A stretch of DNA of 64,000 nucleotides from Desmodesmus armatus (Eukaryota > Chlorophyta > Chlorophyceae > Sphaeropleales > Scenedesmaceae): NCBI GenBank assembly GCA_007449985.2, contig VIIQ02000005.1, forward strand, positions 372,001-436,000, given 5' to 3'. Made by a program: the position numbers and the translations under genes. Shown here piece by piece: positions 52,701 to 63,848 of the stretch. Positions within the stretch are counted from its first letter, which is position 1, and the number at the start of each line of letters is the position of its first letter. The notes below the pieces were generated by a model. The model searched no databases. It was not told where the DNA came from and saw only the letters and a program-made list of their open reading frames with translations.

Positions 52701-55700
52701 GTCGTCAGAGTCCCGCTGTGAGCTGTCGCCCTGCTGCGCCCGCTTCTCCAGCCAGCCCTGCCAGTATCGCTCAATGTTGGGCCGATCCCTCTCATATCGC
52801 TCCTGGATCCTGTCCTTGCTGTGGTCTCGGCTGCGGTCCCTGCTACGATCCCTGCTGCGATCCCTGCTCCTGTCTCGCGAAGGCGCGTCTGACTCCCTAC
52901 GGCCTCGCTCACGATCCCGGTCCCAATCGCGGCGGTCTCTATCGCGGTCCCAGCTTCTGCTTCTGCTGCGGCTCCTGCTGCGCCTGCTGCTGCTGCTGAG
53001 CGGGTAGTACCTGCTGCTGCCGCCGCCACCGCGCCGGGGGCTACCGGAACGGTTGCGGTGGCGGTCGCTGTAGCGGTCACGAGACCGATCGCGCTCACGG
53101 CCACGGTCCCTGGAGCGGTCGCGATCGCGCTCACGGTCCCTGGAGCGATCACGCTCTCTGTAGCCCTGTCCCTGTCCCTGTCCCTTTCACGCGACCTGTC
53201 GCGGTCTCGTTCAGGCTCTCGCCTGTCGCGTGACCTGTCTCGCTCCCGTTCAGGCTCCCGCCTGTCGCGTGACCTGTCCGGCTGCCTGCTGTCTCGCTGC
53301 TCCCTGTCCCGATCTGTCTCCTCCCTGTCAACCCTGCTGTGCTGCTGCTGCAGCTGCTGCTTCTCCGCACTGCAGACGCTGCTGCTAGTCCTCAACACAT
53401 CCCCACCCTTGCTGCCCTCGGCAGCAGGGGCAGCAGACTTGCTGCCTGGCTGGGTGCGTTCCAGGCCAGCACCTTGGCTGACTTTGGCTGCCAGCTGCTC
53501 AGCTGTGGCTGCACCACCACCACCACCACCACCACCACCACCAGCACCGCCATCACCACCCGCAGGCACAGCTGCAGCATCACCACCAGCACCAGCAGCA
53601 GCGGGGGCACTGGGTTTGGTGGCGGCTGGCTTGCTGCTCTGATGGTCTGCAGGTGGGCCACCCACAGACACATGCTGCCGTGGCTCTGCTGCTGCCGCCG
53701 CTGCAGGCGCTGCACTGCTGCTGCTTCTGGGCAGCTGCTGCGGCGCTGCTGCCGCCTTTGCCTTGACATCACTGGTCGTACGGGCCAGGGGCGGCCTCAT
53801 GTCACTGCTGCCATGCGTCTTGATGGGCTTGGTGACACTGCTGCTGAATGCAAGGGCAGCGCGCATGTCATCAGCACTGCCTGGTAGTGCGGCCTTGAGC
53901 TCAGTGCTGGTGTTGCTGGCTACATGGGCGAGGGGCCGAGCTTCACTGACACCCTTGGGTGCTGCAGCCGGTGCGGCGATCTGGCTGCCTGCTGCAGCTG
54001 CTGCTGCAATGTCTCCAGCTGCGCGGGGCTGCTCTGCAGGGCTGTTTGCCACAGCACGTTGCTCGCTGCTGCCGCCCTTGAATGCAGCAGCACCGCTCTG
54101 CAGGCTGCTGTTGCTGCCAACACGGGCCGCAGCTTCCCCAGGTTCCCTGTCTGTCGCTGTGGGCCCCTGCCTGTCTGTGTCAGCGGCCTGTGCAGCGTTG
54201 CTGTCAGCAGGTGCCTTGGCCTGGGTGGCGGGCTGAGCCTGGCTGCTGCTGGGCTCGCGCCTGTCCCTTGCCCTGGGGCTCCTGCTGCCACCTGCTGCAG
54301 CGCTGCTGGGCCTGCGCTCAGCCGCAGTACGGCTAGCTGGCTCACGAGCACTACTAGGCCGCTGCCTGCAACACCAAAGCAACAGCAACAGCGCAATGCA
54401 ATGTGAGCGTTTCTGGGTGGCCATGAACGCACGACAGCAGATTGAATACAGCACAAGCTTGCTGACTACGAGGGCTGTGGCTCAGCACACAGGATGCAGC
54501 ATGCCAGGTAGGTCAATCACATGCCACAGCAGTCAGACTGTCCAGTGCTCAGCACGCCACGACACTGGCTCACCTGTCGGTGGCCTCCCACCTCCTGCTG
54601 CCCCGTTCCGAGCTCCTGCTCCTACTCCTGCTGCGCCTGCTGCTTGTGCGTGCGTAGTACCTGCTGCTGCCTGCGCCCCGCCTGGGGCTGTTGGGGCTGC
54701 GGCTCCAGCTGGGGGAGCGTGACCGCCCTGCAGCCCTGCTGGTGTAGTAAGACCCACCCCGGTCCCTATCCCTGTCGCGCTCGCGGCTCCTGCTGCGGTG
54801 CCGTGGTGGCGTGAGACTCCTGCTCCTGGCCCTGCCGCCATAGCGCCTGTCCCTGCTGCTGTAGGCTGCATCGTCTCTGCTGTAGCGCCGGTCCCTGCTG
54901 CTGTAGCCCCTGTCACGGCTGTCTGCCCTGTCCCGTAAGCCAGGGCTGCGCCGCCGCTCTGGGCTGATGGCGCGACCCCTGTCCCTATCCCTGTCTCTGC
55001 CTGGACTGCTGCTGCGCCGTCGATCTCTGCTGGGCAGTCTGCCTCGGTCTCTATCTCTGTCCCTGTCCCGGGCAGGGGCAGGGCTACTGCTGCGGCGCCT
55101 GTTGCTGCGCGGCAGCTCCTGATCATCCCCAGGGCCCCGGCTGGCCTGCTGCTGCTGCTGTTGCTGGGGCAGCAGCGGCCGACTGGGGCTGCCTCCGCTG
55201 CTGCTGTTACTGCTCTTGCTAGTGCTGCTATCGCTGCCATCACTGCTGCTACTGCTGGTGCCACTGCTGCTGCTGCTGGGGCTGCTGCTGCCACCACCAT
55301 CTTGCTGCCTGCCAGGGGCTGGTGGTGCCTGCCTTTGCGCCGCTGCTGCCGCCGCTGCTGCAGCAGCTGCTGCTGCAACTGCTGCCCGCTGCTGTTTCTG
55401 CTGCTGGGCCATGCCTTGTGTGAGGTCTGCCGCCCCTGCCTGGCTTCGAACTACCAAGGGGGCACGGCTGGCAGGAGCTGCAGGCGGGCTGGCTGCTGGG
55501 GTGGCGGCAGCAGAGATAGTGGCTTTGGGGCTCGCTGGTGGTGCTGCGGCTGCCCCTGATGCAGCTGCAGAAGCTGCCGCTGTCGCGGCAACAACAGCTG
55601 CTGCAGTTGCCAGGCTTGCTGGTACTGGTGCAGCAGCTGGCTTGGCCAGGGGGCCTGCCACCCCCTTGCTGGGCGATGGTGCAGGCGCCTTGCCTTTGCT

Positions 55701-56467
55701 GGCAGGGCCCTCTAACAACTGCTTTGGTGCAAAGCGCGAGGGCCGCACCGATGTGCTGAACTTCAGAGACAGCGTGGGCTTGCTGCCCACCGCATCACCC
55801 CCTGCAGCTGCTGCCGCCGTGCTGGCTTGCCGCTCCACCTGGGCGCTGCCAAGTGCAGCACCCTCTGCTGCGCCCAAGCTGATGGCGTCACCCCCTGCCG
55901 GCAGCAGGGAACTGGTGCGGGTATCTCCCCGCTCTCCAGTGTGCTCATGGCGGCTAGGGTGCCCTGCAGGCGGGGCACAGCCACCCCGGCAGCGCTCGGG
56001 GGCTGGCCCCCGCTGCCAGGGCTCTGGTTGCCTACTGGCTGCTTGCTGGTTGCTGCAAAGGGTGAGGCTGCAACCTGGTCCACCATGCGCTGGTATGGGG
56101 ACCCGGGCTGCTGCAGGGAGTAGCCGGACAGCGAGGCTGAAGTTGCCGCTGCAGCTGCAGCTGCGGCCGCTGCTATCGCTTCTGGCGGTAGTGTGCCGAG
56201 CGCGCCTGCGCCTCCTGCCTGTGGGGTGTTGGCTGGTGAGGCGGCTAGCTCCTCGAGTACCTGCTGTGGCACTGACACGTCGATAGCTGCTGCAGATGCT
56301 GCTGCAAAGCGCCTTGGACCCTGGGCTAGTGCACCAGGCTGGTCCAAACACCCTGTGGCTGCGTCTGCTGCAGCTTGGGCTGCTGCTGCTGTGGCAGCAG
56401 CCACCATTGCCTGTAATAGTGGCAAGGCATCCGTTGATTCTAGTAGTAGAAGCTGGTTAGCTTGCAT
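49789..56467 (-). CDS. Large Ser/Arg- and Ala-rich nuclear protein with C-terminal helical domain (~1,997 aa)
   Basis: Four exons: 54574-56467, 51484-54365, 50817-51213, 49789-50607. After adding one G at 55891-55895 and one at 53164-53166 all phases close (5,994 nt). The protein starts QANQLLLLESTDALPLL, then long Ala/Ser/Pro stretches, an SR-type block (SRDRGYSSRDRRY, RSRSRERDRDRDRGG), a second RD/RE block, a compact segment FYWRGRDGFVHDRKGNKWD, more Ala/Gln-rich sequence, and a helical C-terminus (WDVRALLKHLQSGIKHLEW, FAALRMLADKLYAVAQMNLLF, LDYISLTEHWASVAVYNEEYL). RS blocks point to nuclear RNA processing or transcription. The C-terminus recalls in general layout the AF4/FMR2 C-terminal homology domain and the tail of plant CW-zinc-finger proteins, but I cannot confirm either. 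Confidence 0.7.
53164..53166 (-). other. Apparent 1-nt frameshift (C3/G3 run) in the SR-rich gene
   Basis: The Arg/Asp-dipeptide frame flips to a low-quality Ala/Thr frame here. One extra G gives DRGYRERDRSRDR, resuming the RD repeats, and makes the 2.9-kb exon fit both splice phases. Confidence 0.75.
53513..53543 (-). repeat. (CAC)n microsatellite encoding poly-Gly
   Basis: About ten tandem CAC (GGT on the coding strand) units inside the large exon of the SR-rich gene, encoding a run of Gly. Confidence 0.75.
55891..55895 (-). other. Apparent 1-nt frameshift (C5/G5 run) in the SR-rich gene
   Basis: The frame from the start codon (MSTLESGEIPAPV) is lost about 130 nt before its stop, while the frame with DAISLGAAEGA onward is open for 1.3 kb. 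One extra G joins them as CCRQGGDAISLG and makes the exon end in the required phase 2. Confidence 0.7.
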
Positions 56468-57415
56468 ACGCAGCCATGCCCAAGGGCATGGCGTTGCTGA
56501 GGGGCCTCATGGCCCACCAGGGACGCCTGCAGAACACATGAAAAACATTCTTGGTGCAAGAGTCAGGCGTTTTGACTTACAATGAGTCAGGCGTTTTGAC
56601 TTTCAATGAGTCAGAACCATCCACTGATGCGTGGTGCATGCCAAAGGAGCAGCAAGCAGAGGAGGAGCAGTTGTGCAATGGTGGTGGTGGTGGTTCAAGT
56701 GTGTGGACTTCAAGGTTTAAGGCTGGAACGGTGAACACGCATATACTACAGGGCATAGCTAACGATTACTGCCCTCAACATACCTGCAAGGGTGAGACCT
56801 GATGGACAGACAGCTGCTGCTGCACAAAGCTTATCGTTTCGTTTATAGCTGGCAACCCGCCCAGCCTCTGGCCGAATAATCTTGGAACGTCGAGTCGCAC
56901 AGGACGTGCACCGTATGAATCCGTGCTGGTTGCTTGGTCACACAGCCCGTTTGGGTCACAAGGTTACAAACTGCCAACCAGATACGAACAGGTAAGCAAA
57001 AAGGACACAAAGAAAGTTGCACAACGGCCAAATGTACGATATCTGCAGGAAATAATACGCCCCTGAACAGACTGGCCACACCTGCTGAACTACATGCGCT
57101 GCCAGCCTGGCACGGGCCCCCAAAGCATGCCTTGAATCCATTTGGACGCCTGATACCTCAACAACATCAACAAGAGCAACAAAACATCAAAACTGCAGGC
57201 AAAACGATGATATAAGCTCCCAGGGTACAGCTGTATGCTGCATTATCGTGGGGTCCAGAACAACACTGAGACACATTCTCAGGTCTCGCTCACCTCTGTT
57301 GCACTCTCAACAGAACACAACAGCCCAGCACTCACTAATACAACAATTTCTCACAAGCTTAACTCGCCCATGGCACAAGCTGAAGCTGCAAAATTGTGTG
57401 GTTACCCGCATGCAC
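56468..57415. other. Intergenic region between the SR-rich and ABC1-kinase genes
   Basis: Contains the promoter of the SR-rich gene and the 3' flank of the kinase gene. A 24-bp tandem repeat lies about 95 bp upstream of the SR-rich start. No exon recognised. Confidence 0.45.
56560..56614. repeat. 24-bp tandem repeat, 2.3 copies
   Basis: Units at 56560-56583 and 56584-56607 share GAGTCAGGCGTTTTGACTT, then one differing base and CAAT; a partial third copy GAGTCAG ends at 56614. Each unit contains GAGTCA and, on the opposite strand, AGTCAA, so it could be a promoter element for the minus-strand gene whose start is at 56467. Confidence 0.7.
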
Positions 57416-60400
57416 TCAGGCGCCAGCCTCAGCAGCCCGTGCTGCCTGGATGTTGCCAAGTGAGAACGTAAACTTGATGGTTCGCGCAGCAAAGCGCTGT
57501 GCCAGCTGCCTGCTGACATCACTCGCCAGCTCTGTTGCGCCCGGCTGCTGCATGAGGGCCTGCAGCTGGGGCCACTGTGATGAATAGGCTGCCTGCACAC
57601 CCTGCACCAAGCCAGCAACATCATCAGGCATCAACAGGCCAAAGGGACCCGAACCCTGCGGAAACTGGACACCAGACAGCAGCACAACAAGTAAGCAGTG
57701 CGTCAGCACAGCAGCCAAAGAAAACCCAGCATTCAGCAGCCACTCAGTGACTGCCGCACTCACGCATCACTCAACTGGCATGCCTGCTTGCTCCACGCAT
57801 AGTACAGCACAACGTTGCCAGCAGCGTCACAGAACACATCATTGAGCCCGGTCTGTGTCACGCAACTCCAGTGACAAACAGTCAACCCCTACCTGGAATG
57901 GTGCTGGCGTGCCAGTGCTGCTGAGGCTGCTGCTGTCGAAGCTGGTGCTGCCATCTGTGCTGCTGGTATTGTTCAGGCGTGCAAACAGCATGTCTGCAAG
58001 CATGGTGCCGCGCCGCACAGCCTCCTGCTCATTGGGCTGCACTGGGACCAACCGGGAGGCCAGGTCCTCATTGAAGCTGCAGGGCAGGTAAAAAGCCAGC
58101 AACATGCACCAAGAAACAAGCTCCGTCTGAACTTGTGAAGGACACTGGCAACCAAGCGGCTGACATGGCACACGTCCATGCTGCAGGGCCCTGTGCTGCC
58201 CCCAGCAACAGTCTGTAGTTTGGGGACGATTTCAAGGCAAGCTACAGGCAGTAGGTAGTTGCATGTGGCCCTGACAGGGCTGCTCATGAGTGTGCAGGTT
58301 GCAGATAAGTCAGGGTCTTCACCTAGCATGCCTGTCAGGCTGTGCGGGCAAACCAATCCAGCCTCGCCAGACCAGCCTCAGGGCACAAGGTCCCTGTTGC
58401 CCCAGCTGCCTCTCACCTTCGCGCCAAGCGTTGCCGCACGTCTGCTGCCGCTGCTGCATCCAACATTTTGGCCAGCTCTGTTGCCAGGGTGGCGCGCACT
58501 GCTGCAGCATTGGGGCTCAGGATCCAGCCCGCCAGCAGCCACAGCTGGCCAGCATCAAAGTCTTGAGACCTGGAGCCCTCTCGCAGAAGGTTGTCAAACC
58601 TGTTCCACCGGAACTTGCCATCCTGCAGGCAAGATTGATGCAGGCAGTTGATGTCAGTCAGACATGCGGCCAGTACTCACCAGCCACACCAGCGATCATG
58701 ACTGCCGTTACCAGCTGCCACCGACTGAGCTGATGATGCGGCAGAGGCATCAAGGGCAGGCAGCCAGCCTGCATACCCGACTACCCCATACGGTGCACGT
58801 GCAGGCTGGTGCAAGCCTAGACTGTGTCATGTTCATCAGCTGTGGCCCCGACCTTAAGTACCAGCTCTTCAAAGCTAGCACGCAGTTCAGGCGCAGGGTC
58901 TGTCAGCAGCCGGCGTGCGATGTAGGGGTAGGCACGCCCCAGCAGCTTGTAGCGGGGGTCCGCCTGCAGCGCTAGACCCTCCAGCACAGTGAGGCTGCGC
59001 AGAATGAGGGCATAGTACGCTGGCACCCTGCAGCAGCAACACCACGACAGCAGCAGACGATCAGCGGCCGCAGGATAGCCTGCTGTAACTGCAACAGAGA
59101 GCCTATCAAGGCAACGGCAACATGACAGGCGCAACACAAGCACACGAAGTTCAAACCCCTGGCTCCACCTGAAACCGCCTACACACACGCATGGCTGACC
59201 TGAAGGGGTACTGGAACAGGACATTGCCCAGGCCGTCAACGATCGCCTTGAAGTTTAGCTCAGACACGCTGGCATCAAGGACATCATCAAAGAAAGCCTG
59301 AAGTGGCAGCAGCAGCAGCAGCAGCCAGTTGCCATCACAACAGGTTTGACAGTCATTATAGGTTGGAAGAGTACTTGCTGTGAAAGTGAGCACACAACAC
59401 AAGAACGCAGCAAATCGATGATGCAGCACAGCAGACCACAAGTCTGATGTGTGGGGCATGACCGTTGGGGTCACACAAGGGGCGTCATCCTGCAACTCTC
59501 GTGAAGAGCAGCAGGGGTGACTGGGTAAAGGTCCACCAGCAGTAACTAGCAGCAGCACCCCACCTGCAGTGCTGGTGCAATGGGTGATGTGTCGATGCTT
59601 GGGTCCATGAACTGCAGGGTGTAGTAGTCCTTGCACATCGCCTTGTAGTCCCTGAAACAGCGAGCACACCACACCAGCAACAGGGAGTCAAAGGCACCGT
59701 CATGGCTGCTGCGAGTGCCCTTTAGGATGGTATGCATCTAGCAGCAGCTAGCAGGCTGGCCGCCCAGCCGTCAAGCCACAACCAAGGCCACCCTGGACAA
59801 CCTTGGCTGTGTTGGCTGGGTCACGGCTAGCGCTGCATGTGCTGCCTCATGCACCAGACCTGCTAGAGCCTTGCTGGCCCTCACCTGTTCACAAGGTGAA
59901 CCACGTGTGACATGATGGCAAACCTTGCATAGGCCGGTGCCTCTGACATCATGCCAAAGTCCAAGTACACCAGTGCCCCATCCCCTGTTGCAGTAGGATA
60001 CGCCACAGCACGCACCACACGGTTCAGCACCAGGCAAAGCACGTGGTTTGATGCCACAAAGAGGCTCACTAACAAAACAGCACTGGACGGGTTCAAAACG
60101 CATGCAACAGCAGACACCTGTTGGGGAGTGTGCCCAGGACCAGCTGCTGCATGTTGCTGTGCATGTGCCGCAGGCCACTCACTCTGCGCCAGTAGGTTGC
60201 CTGGGTGGGGGTCTGCATGGAAGTAGCCGTGCTCCAGCAGCTGCCTCAACGTGCACTGCAGCACACGTGACACCATGCGGCATGATCAGCACAACCCGCT
60301 AAGAAACCTGAGTTAGGCCTGCCAGACGCACTGCTGCAACATCCCTGACGAGCTTTCAGTGGCAGCGATTCCTTCAAAGCAGACGTGCACAACCGGCAGG

Positions 60401-63164
60401 CATAACAAAGCTGTTGAAGCTGCCCAGGGCTGTAGGCATGGCGCACCTCAATGCCAACATCCACAAAGTCCACGATGTCCAGACCGGCTGCGTCCATCTC
60501 TGCCTGTGGTGCACCACACAGCCACACACACCAACCAAACATCAGCACGCATGACATGTCAGCCAGCAGAGGAGAAACCATAGCATGCCAAGGCAGGCAG
60601 TCAGCCGCCAGACGGCCACATGCAAGGATGCACTCACAGCACAGGACAACAAGTCGCAAGTGATGGTTCTTGAAGGTGTCCGAGACCGACATGCCGAACC
60701 CCATTGGCACAGTTGAGGCAGCACATTTCAAGGCCCAGTAGGGAAACTGAATCCCCGCCCTGCCCGCCCACCTTGTTGGTCAGCTTGACGCCCTCAATCC
60801 ACTCCATGGTCAGCACGCGGCGCTTGGTGGCCTCCCAGTAGATGCGGGGTGTGCGCACACGCGGCATGTGGCCATACAGCTCCTGGAATGCATGAACAGG
60901 CAGGCAGCAGGACGACTGGTGACGTCATCCATGCAACACAACTCCACTGTACAGGCCGCACCAGTAAGATATGTGCTGTGTGCTGGCTGTTCAATGTGTA
61001 GCAAGCACCAGCAAGCAAGCCGCAATGCAAGGACACCCACAACATAATGCTGCCTAGCTGCAAACACCTCAAGAGCCAGACTGCACCATGCTGTCCCCAC
61101 GCATGCGCTTGTATGTCCACCACCAGCATCCCATCGCACCTGGAACTTCTCTGCATTCCTGCCCTCAGCCACATAGTCCAGCTCAGCAAACAGCCGGGCA
61201 GCAAACTCGTCCACCAGCGGCACAAGCGGCTGTGACACCTGCGGCAGGTTCTTGTCCACTGCTGCCATCAGCCGCCGCAGCAGCAGCATGTCCACCGCTA
61301 TGCTCTCACCAATGCCTGGCCGCTGCACCTTGACTGCCACCATCTCACCAGTGGACCGCAGCACACCCTTGTACACCTGCACACAGCAGCAGCAGGAGCG
61401 GCGGCGGCGACAGCCAGTGGAGTGACATTAATTCAAAAAATGGCCCCTTGGATGCACCCATACACACAAATACAAAACAACATATGCAGGATTGCCATTT
61501 TGGGCTGTGTTGCTTGGACTGGTTTCTATTGAACCTCTTCTTACCTGTCCCAGGCTGGCTGCAGCTACGGGCTGCTCGCTGAGCTGTTCGTAGACCTCCC
61601 CCACTGGGCAGCCCAGCTCCTCCTCCATCACCGCCCAGGCTATCTCATTGGGGAAGGACGGCAGCCGGTCCTGCAGCTCAGACAGGGCCTCAAGGTACAC
61701 CTGGAGGGGGAGGAGGGAGGAGGGGGCAGCAGATGACAGGATAGGCAGGCAGACACGGGTGGATGGCACACCATCAGGATGGGTACACTGGAACAGCGTC
61801 ACACACAGTCAAAAGCTGCTGCTGACCTGTGCTGCTGCTGCTGAACCACACAGCTGCCAATGTTCAGTCACGGTCGCGTGGCTGGGTCACCACCCTCCCC
61901 TGGCCCCCTCAACTCCAGGCTGCCCCCCCCCCCACACACACACCCACATGCATGCCCCCTCCTGCCTGCTGATGTTACCTGAGGCAGCAGGTCAGGCCTG
62001 GCTGACAAGGCTTGTCCCACTTTGACGAATGAGGGCCCAGGCCAGAAAACAGCTTGCGCAGCTCCACAGCCCTACAGGCAGGCAGACAGGGACACACAGG
62101 CTCAACACGAGGTAGGCCCTTGCATAATATACACACGTTGACTGCTTGCGTATTGTTGTACACCACTACTCTTCTATAGCTTCACATGGCACCACACCAC
62201 ATAAGGGATGACTGCACTGGCTCTGCCTGCACCCCTTGCCACTCTGCCCTGCTGCGGCACCTCAGTGCAGTTCAAGCGCGTCATTCTGTGTCACTCTTTA
62301 TTCTGCCCATACCCTCCTGACCCCCCCCTTCTGCTGCCACCCCCTCACTTCTCTCCTTCCCTGCTGCTCTCATACCTGTCAGCCATCTTTGTGTCCAACT
62401 GCCCCAGGGCATAGTCACGTCCCACATTTGCAATGAAGCCACCCAGGGAGGCAGCTATGCGCACTGCACGCCCATACACCTGCACATGGGCCACACACAA
62501 GGCAGCACCTCTGACATGCTTGCCAGAACCCACTATCCGCCCGAGTTGAAGGCCCAGCTGCTTGTGTACACCGGCATCAGGAATGCATTCACCATTGTCC
62601 AGCAAGTCCAGACACAAGACAGATTCTTCAGCACACCTCCATGACCCACCTGTGGCCATTTGCTGCTGAGCTGTGCTGCCAGCTTGTCTGGATCGTATCT
62701 GATACCCATCTCCACAAGCAGGGTGGGCAGGTCCGGCGTGAGGGTGTCAAGCTCCATGGCCTCCACCCTGCACACATTGGAAAGCTCATACGTGTGATAA
62801 ACGCCTCGCAAATGAGCAGGTGACCACGGCTGCAGCATAGTGCATGCATGCTTCCTACTCACCAGTCCTTCTGACCCGACTCGCTGTAAAACCAGCTCTC
62901 CACATTGTAGGTTGGCTGAACCATGCGGTTGGCTGCATCCTTGGTTGCAATAGCCCCCCGAGTGACACGAGTGACTGTTGAGGCCTTGGAAGGCTGTCCT
63001 GAGACATCCTGCTGTCTCCTGCTGCTGCTGCTGCTGTTGTGTGGGGTCACAGCTGTTGCACTGTGCAGGCCTAAGTTGGCACATGGAGTTTTCAACGAAC
63101 TCGGACAAGCTTTGAACGGTGTCTGGTGGCGAGAGTGGCCCCTGAGGCCATGGGTGTGTCTCAT
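57416..63164 (-). CDS. ABC1/UbiB-family (ABC1K) atypical kinase, probably plastid
   Basis: Exons: 62863-63164, 62650-62767, 62376-62479, 61979-62071, 61545-61700, 61140-61376, 60772-60882, 60447-60503, 60183-60255, 59885-59984, 59564-59651, 59200-59297, 58853-59027, 58417-58622, 57893-58076, 57416-57655; about 780 aa. Start MRHTHGLRGHS gives a Ser/Thr-rich transit-like leader. ABC1K hallmarks: KxGQ motif (FVKVGQALSARPDLLP, after adding one base at 62033-62038), Ala-rich loop AAASLGQ in place of a Gly-rich loop, VAVKVQRPG Lys, ELDYVAEGRNAEKF, FHADPHPGN and YLDFGMM. Plant homologues sit in plastoglobules or mitochondria and affect prenyl-lipid (quinone, tocopherol) metabolism; the long C-terminal region (DGKFRWNRFDNLL, LLMPDDVAGLVQG) suggests a plastid member. 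An extra exon between 57656 and 57892 cannot be excluded. Confidence 0.92.
62033..62038 (-). other. Apparent 1-nt frameshift inside the conserved KxGQ motif
   Basis: As written the exon reads GLGPHSSKWDKP; one added base in the GGGCCC stretch gives GLGPSFVKVGQALSARPDLLPQ, the near-invariant ABC1K motif, and makes the 93-nt exon fit phases on both sides. The family conservation makes this the best-supported of the frameshifts. Confidence 0.85.
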
Positions 63165-63848
63165 CACACCCAGCCACACACACACCACCACAGTCAAATG
63201 AGTGCTTCTTCTTTGCCTTGGCAATCAGCACGTCAACAGCAACGTTATTATCGACATGGAACCATTCGTTGTTGATTGTTCCGCGTGTAGCCAAACACTG
63301 TGTTCTGACGGTTGGCACCGTATCGCCTGTTCGACTTCACTTATCATGTAGTTGTACTCTGGCGCGACTGCTTTCAGCTTACCCACTATATGGTTGGTGA
63401 GATGAGATCGCCACTGTACACATCTGTTCTGCGACTGTGCAACTCTTCTCTGACTTCCTTGCTGGCCCATGCCAGGCTGGCCCAAACTCCCAGTATCAAA
63501 TTGACATATATTGCAGCACGGTTCACTCAGAGCGAGAATTCAAGTTATACAGTCTGTGATATGCACCTGATTGTCTATTGATTCAACACACCTTCTCCTG
63601 ACTCAGGAGGAGACGCCAACTAACGCAGAACAGCTTTGAATTGACCATGCTGCACCTCCCTCCGGAACGCTTGCACTGGTGCACTTCAGATGCACATGTG
63701 AATACCCCATCGGACACAGTGTTGCAGTGTCCGCACGAGGGCTGTGTTGGACAGCTGAAGCGCTGACATACCAGCCTCAGGCTGAGCCTGGCATGCCTGC
63801 GCAGGAATGAAGAAACGTAGGCACCATGACACATCGGACATGGGTACA
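63165..63848. other. Intergenic region between the ABC1 kinase and the RGG-tail gene
   Basis: Promoter side of the kinase gene and 3' flank of the next minus-strand gene. Minus-strand frames continue upstream of the chosen kinase start but without a better ATG. Nothing else recognised. Confidence 0.45.

Noticed and set aside
52037..54454. Minus-strand frame continuing past 53164 as Ala/Thr-rich sequence (TESVIAPGTVSAIA)
   Set aside because: This is the wrong frame after a one-base deletion; the RD-repeat frame continues if one G is added.
55216..56286. 356-codon open frame on the plus strand
   Set aside because: Leu/Ala/Pro runs opposite the SR-rich exon; produced by CTG/GCA repeats, with no motif and no splice partners.
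57750..57875. Possible extra ABC1K exon (TGLNDVFCDAAGNVVLYYAW)
   Set aside because: Protein-like, but no donor/acceptor pair keeps the frame into the last exon, whereas direct joining of the flanking exons is in phase.
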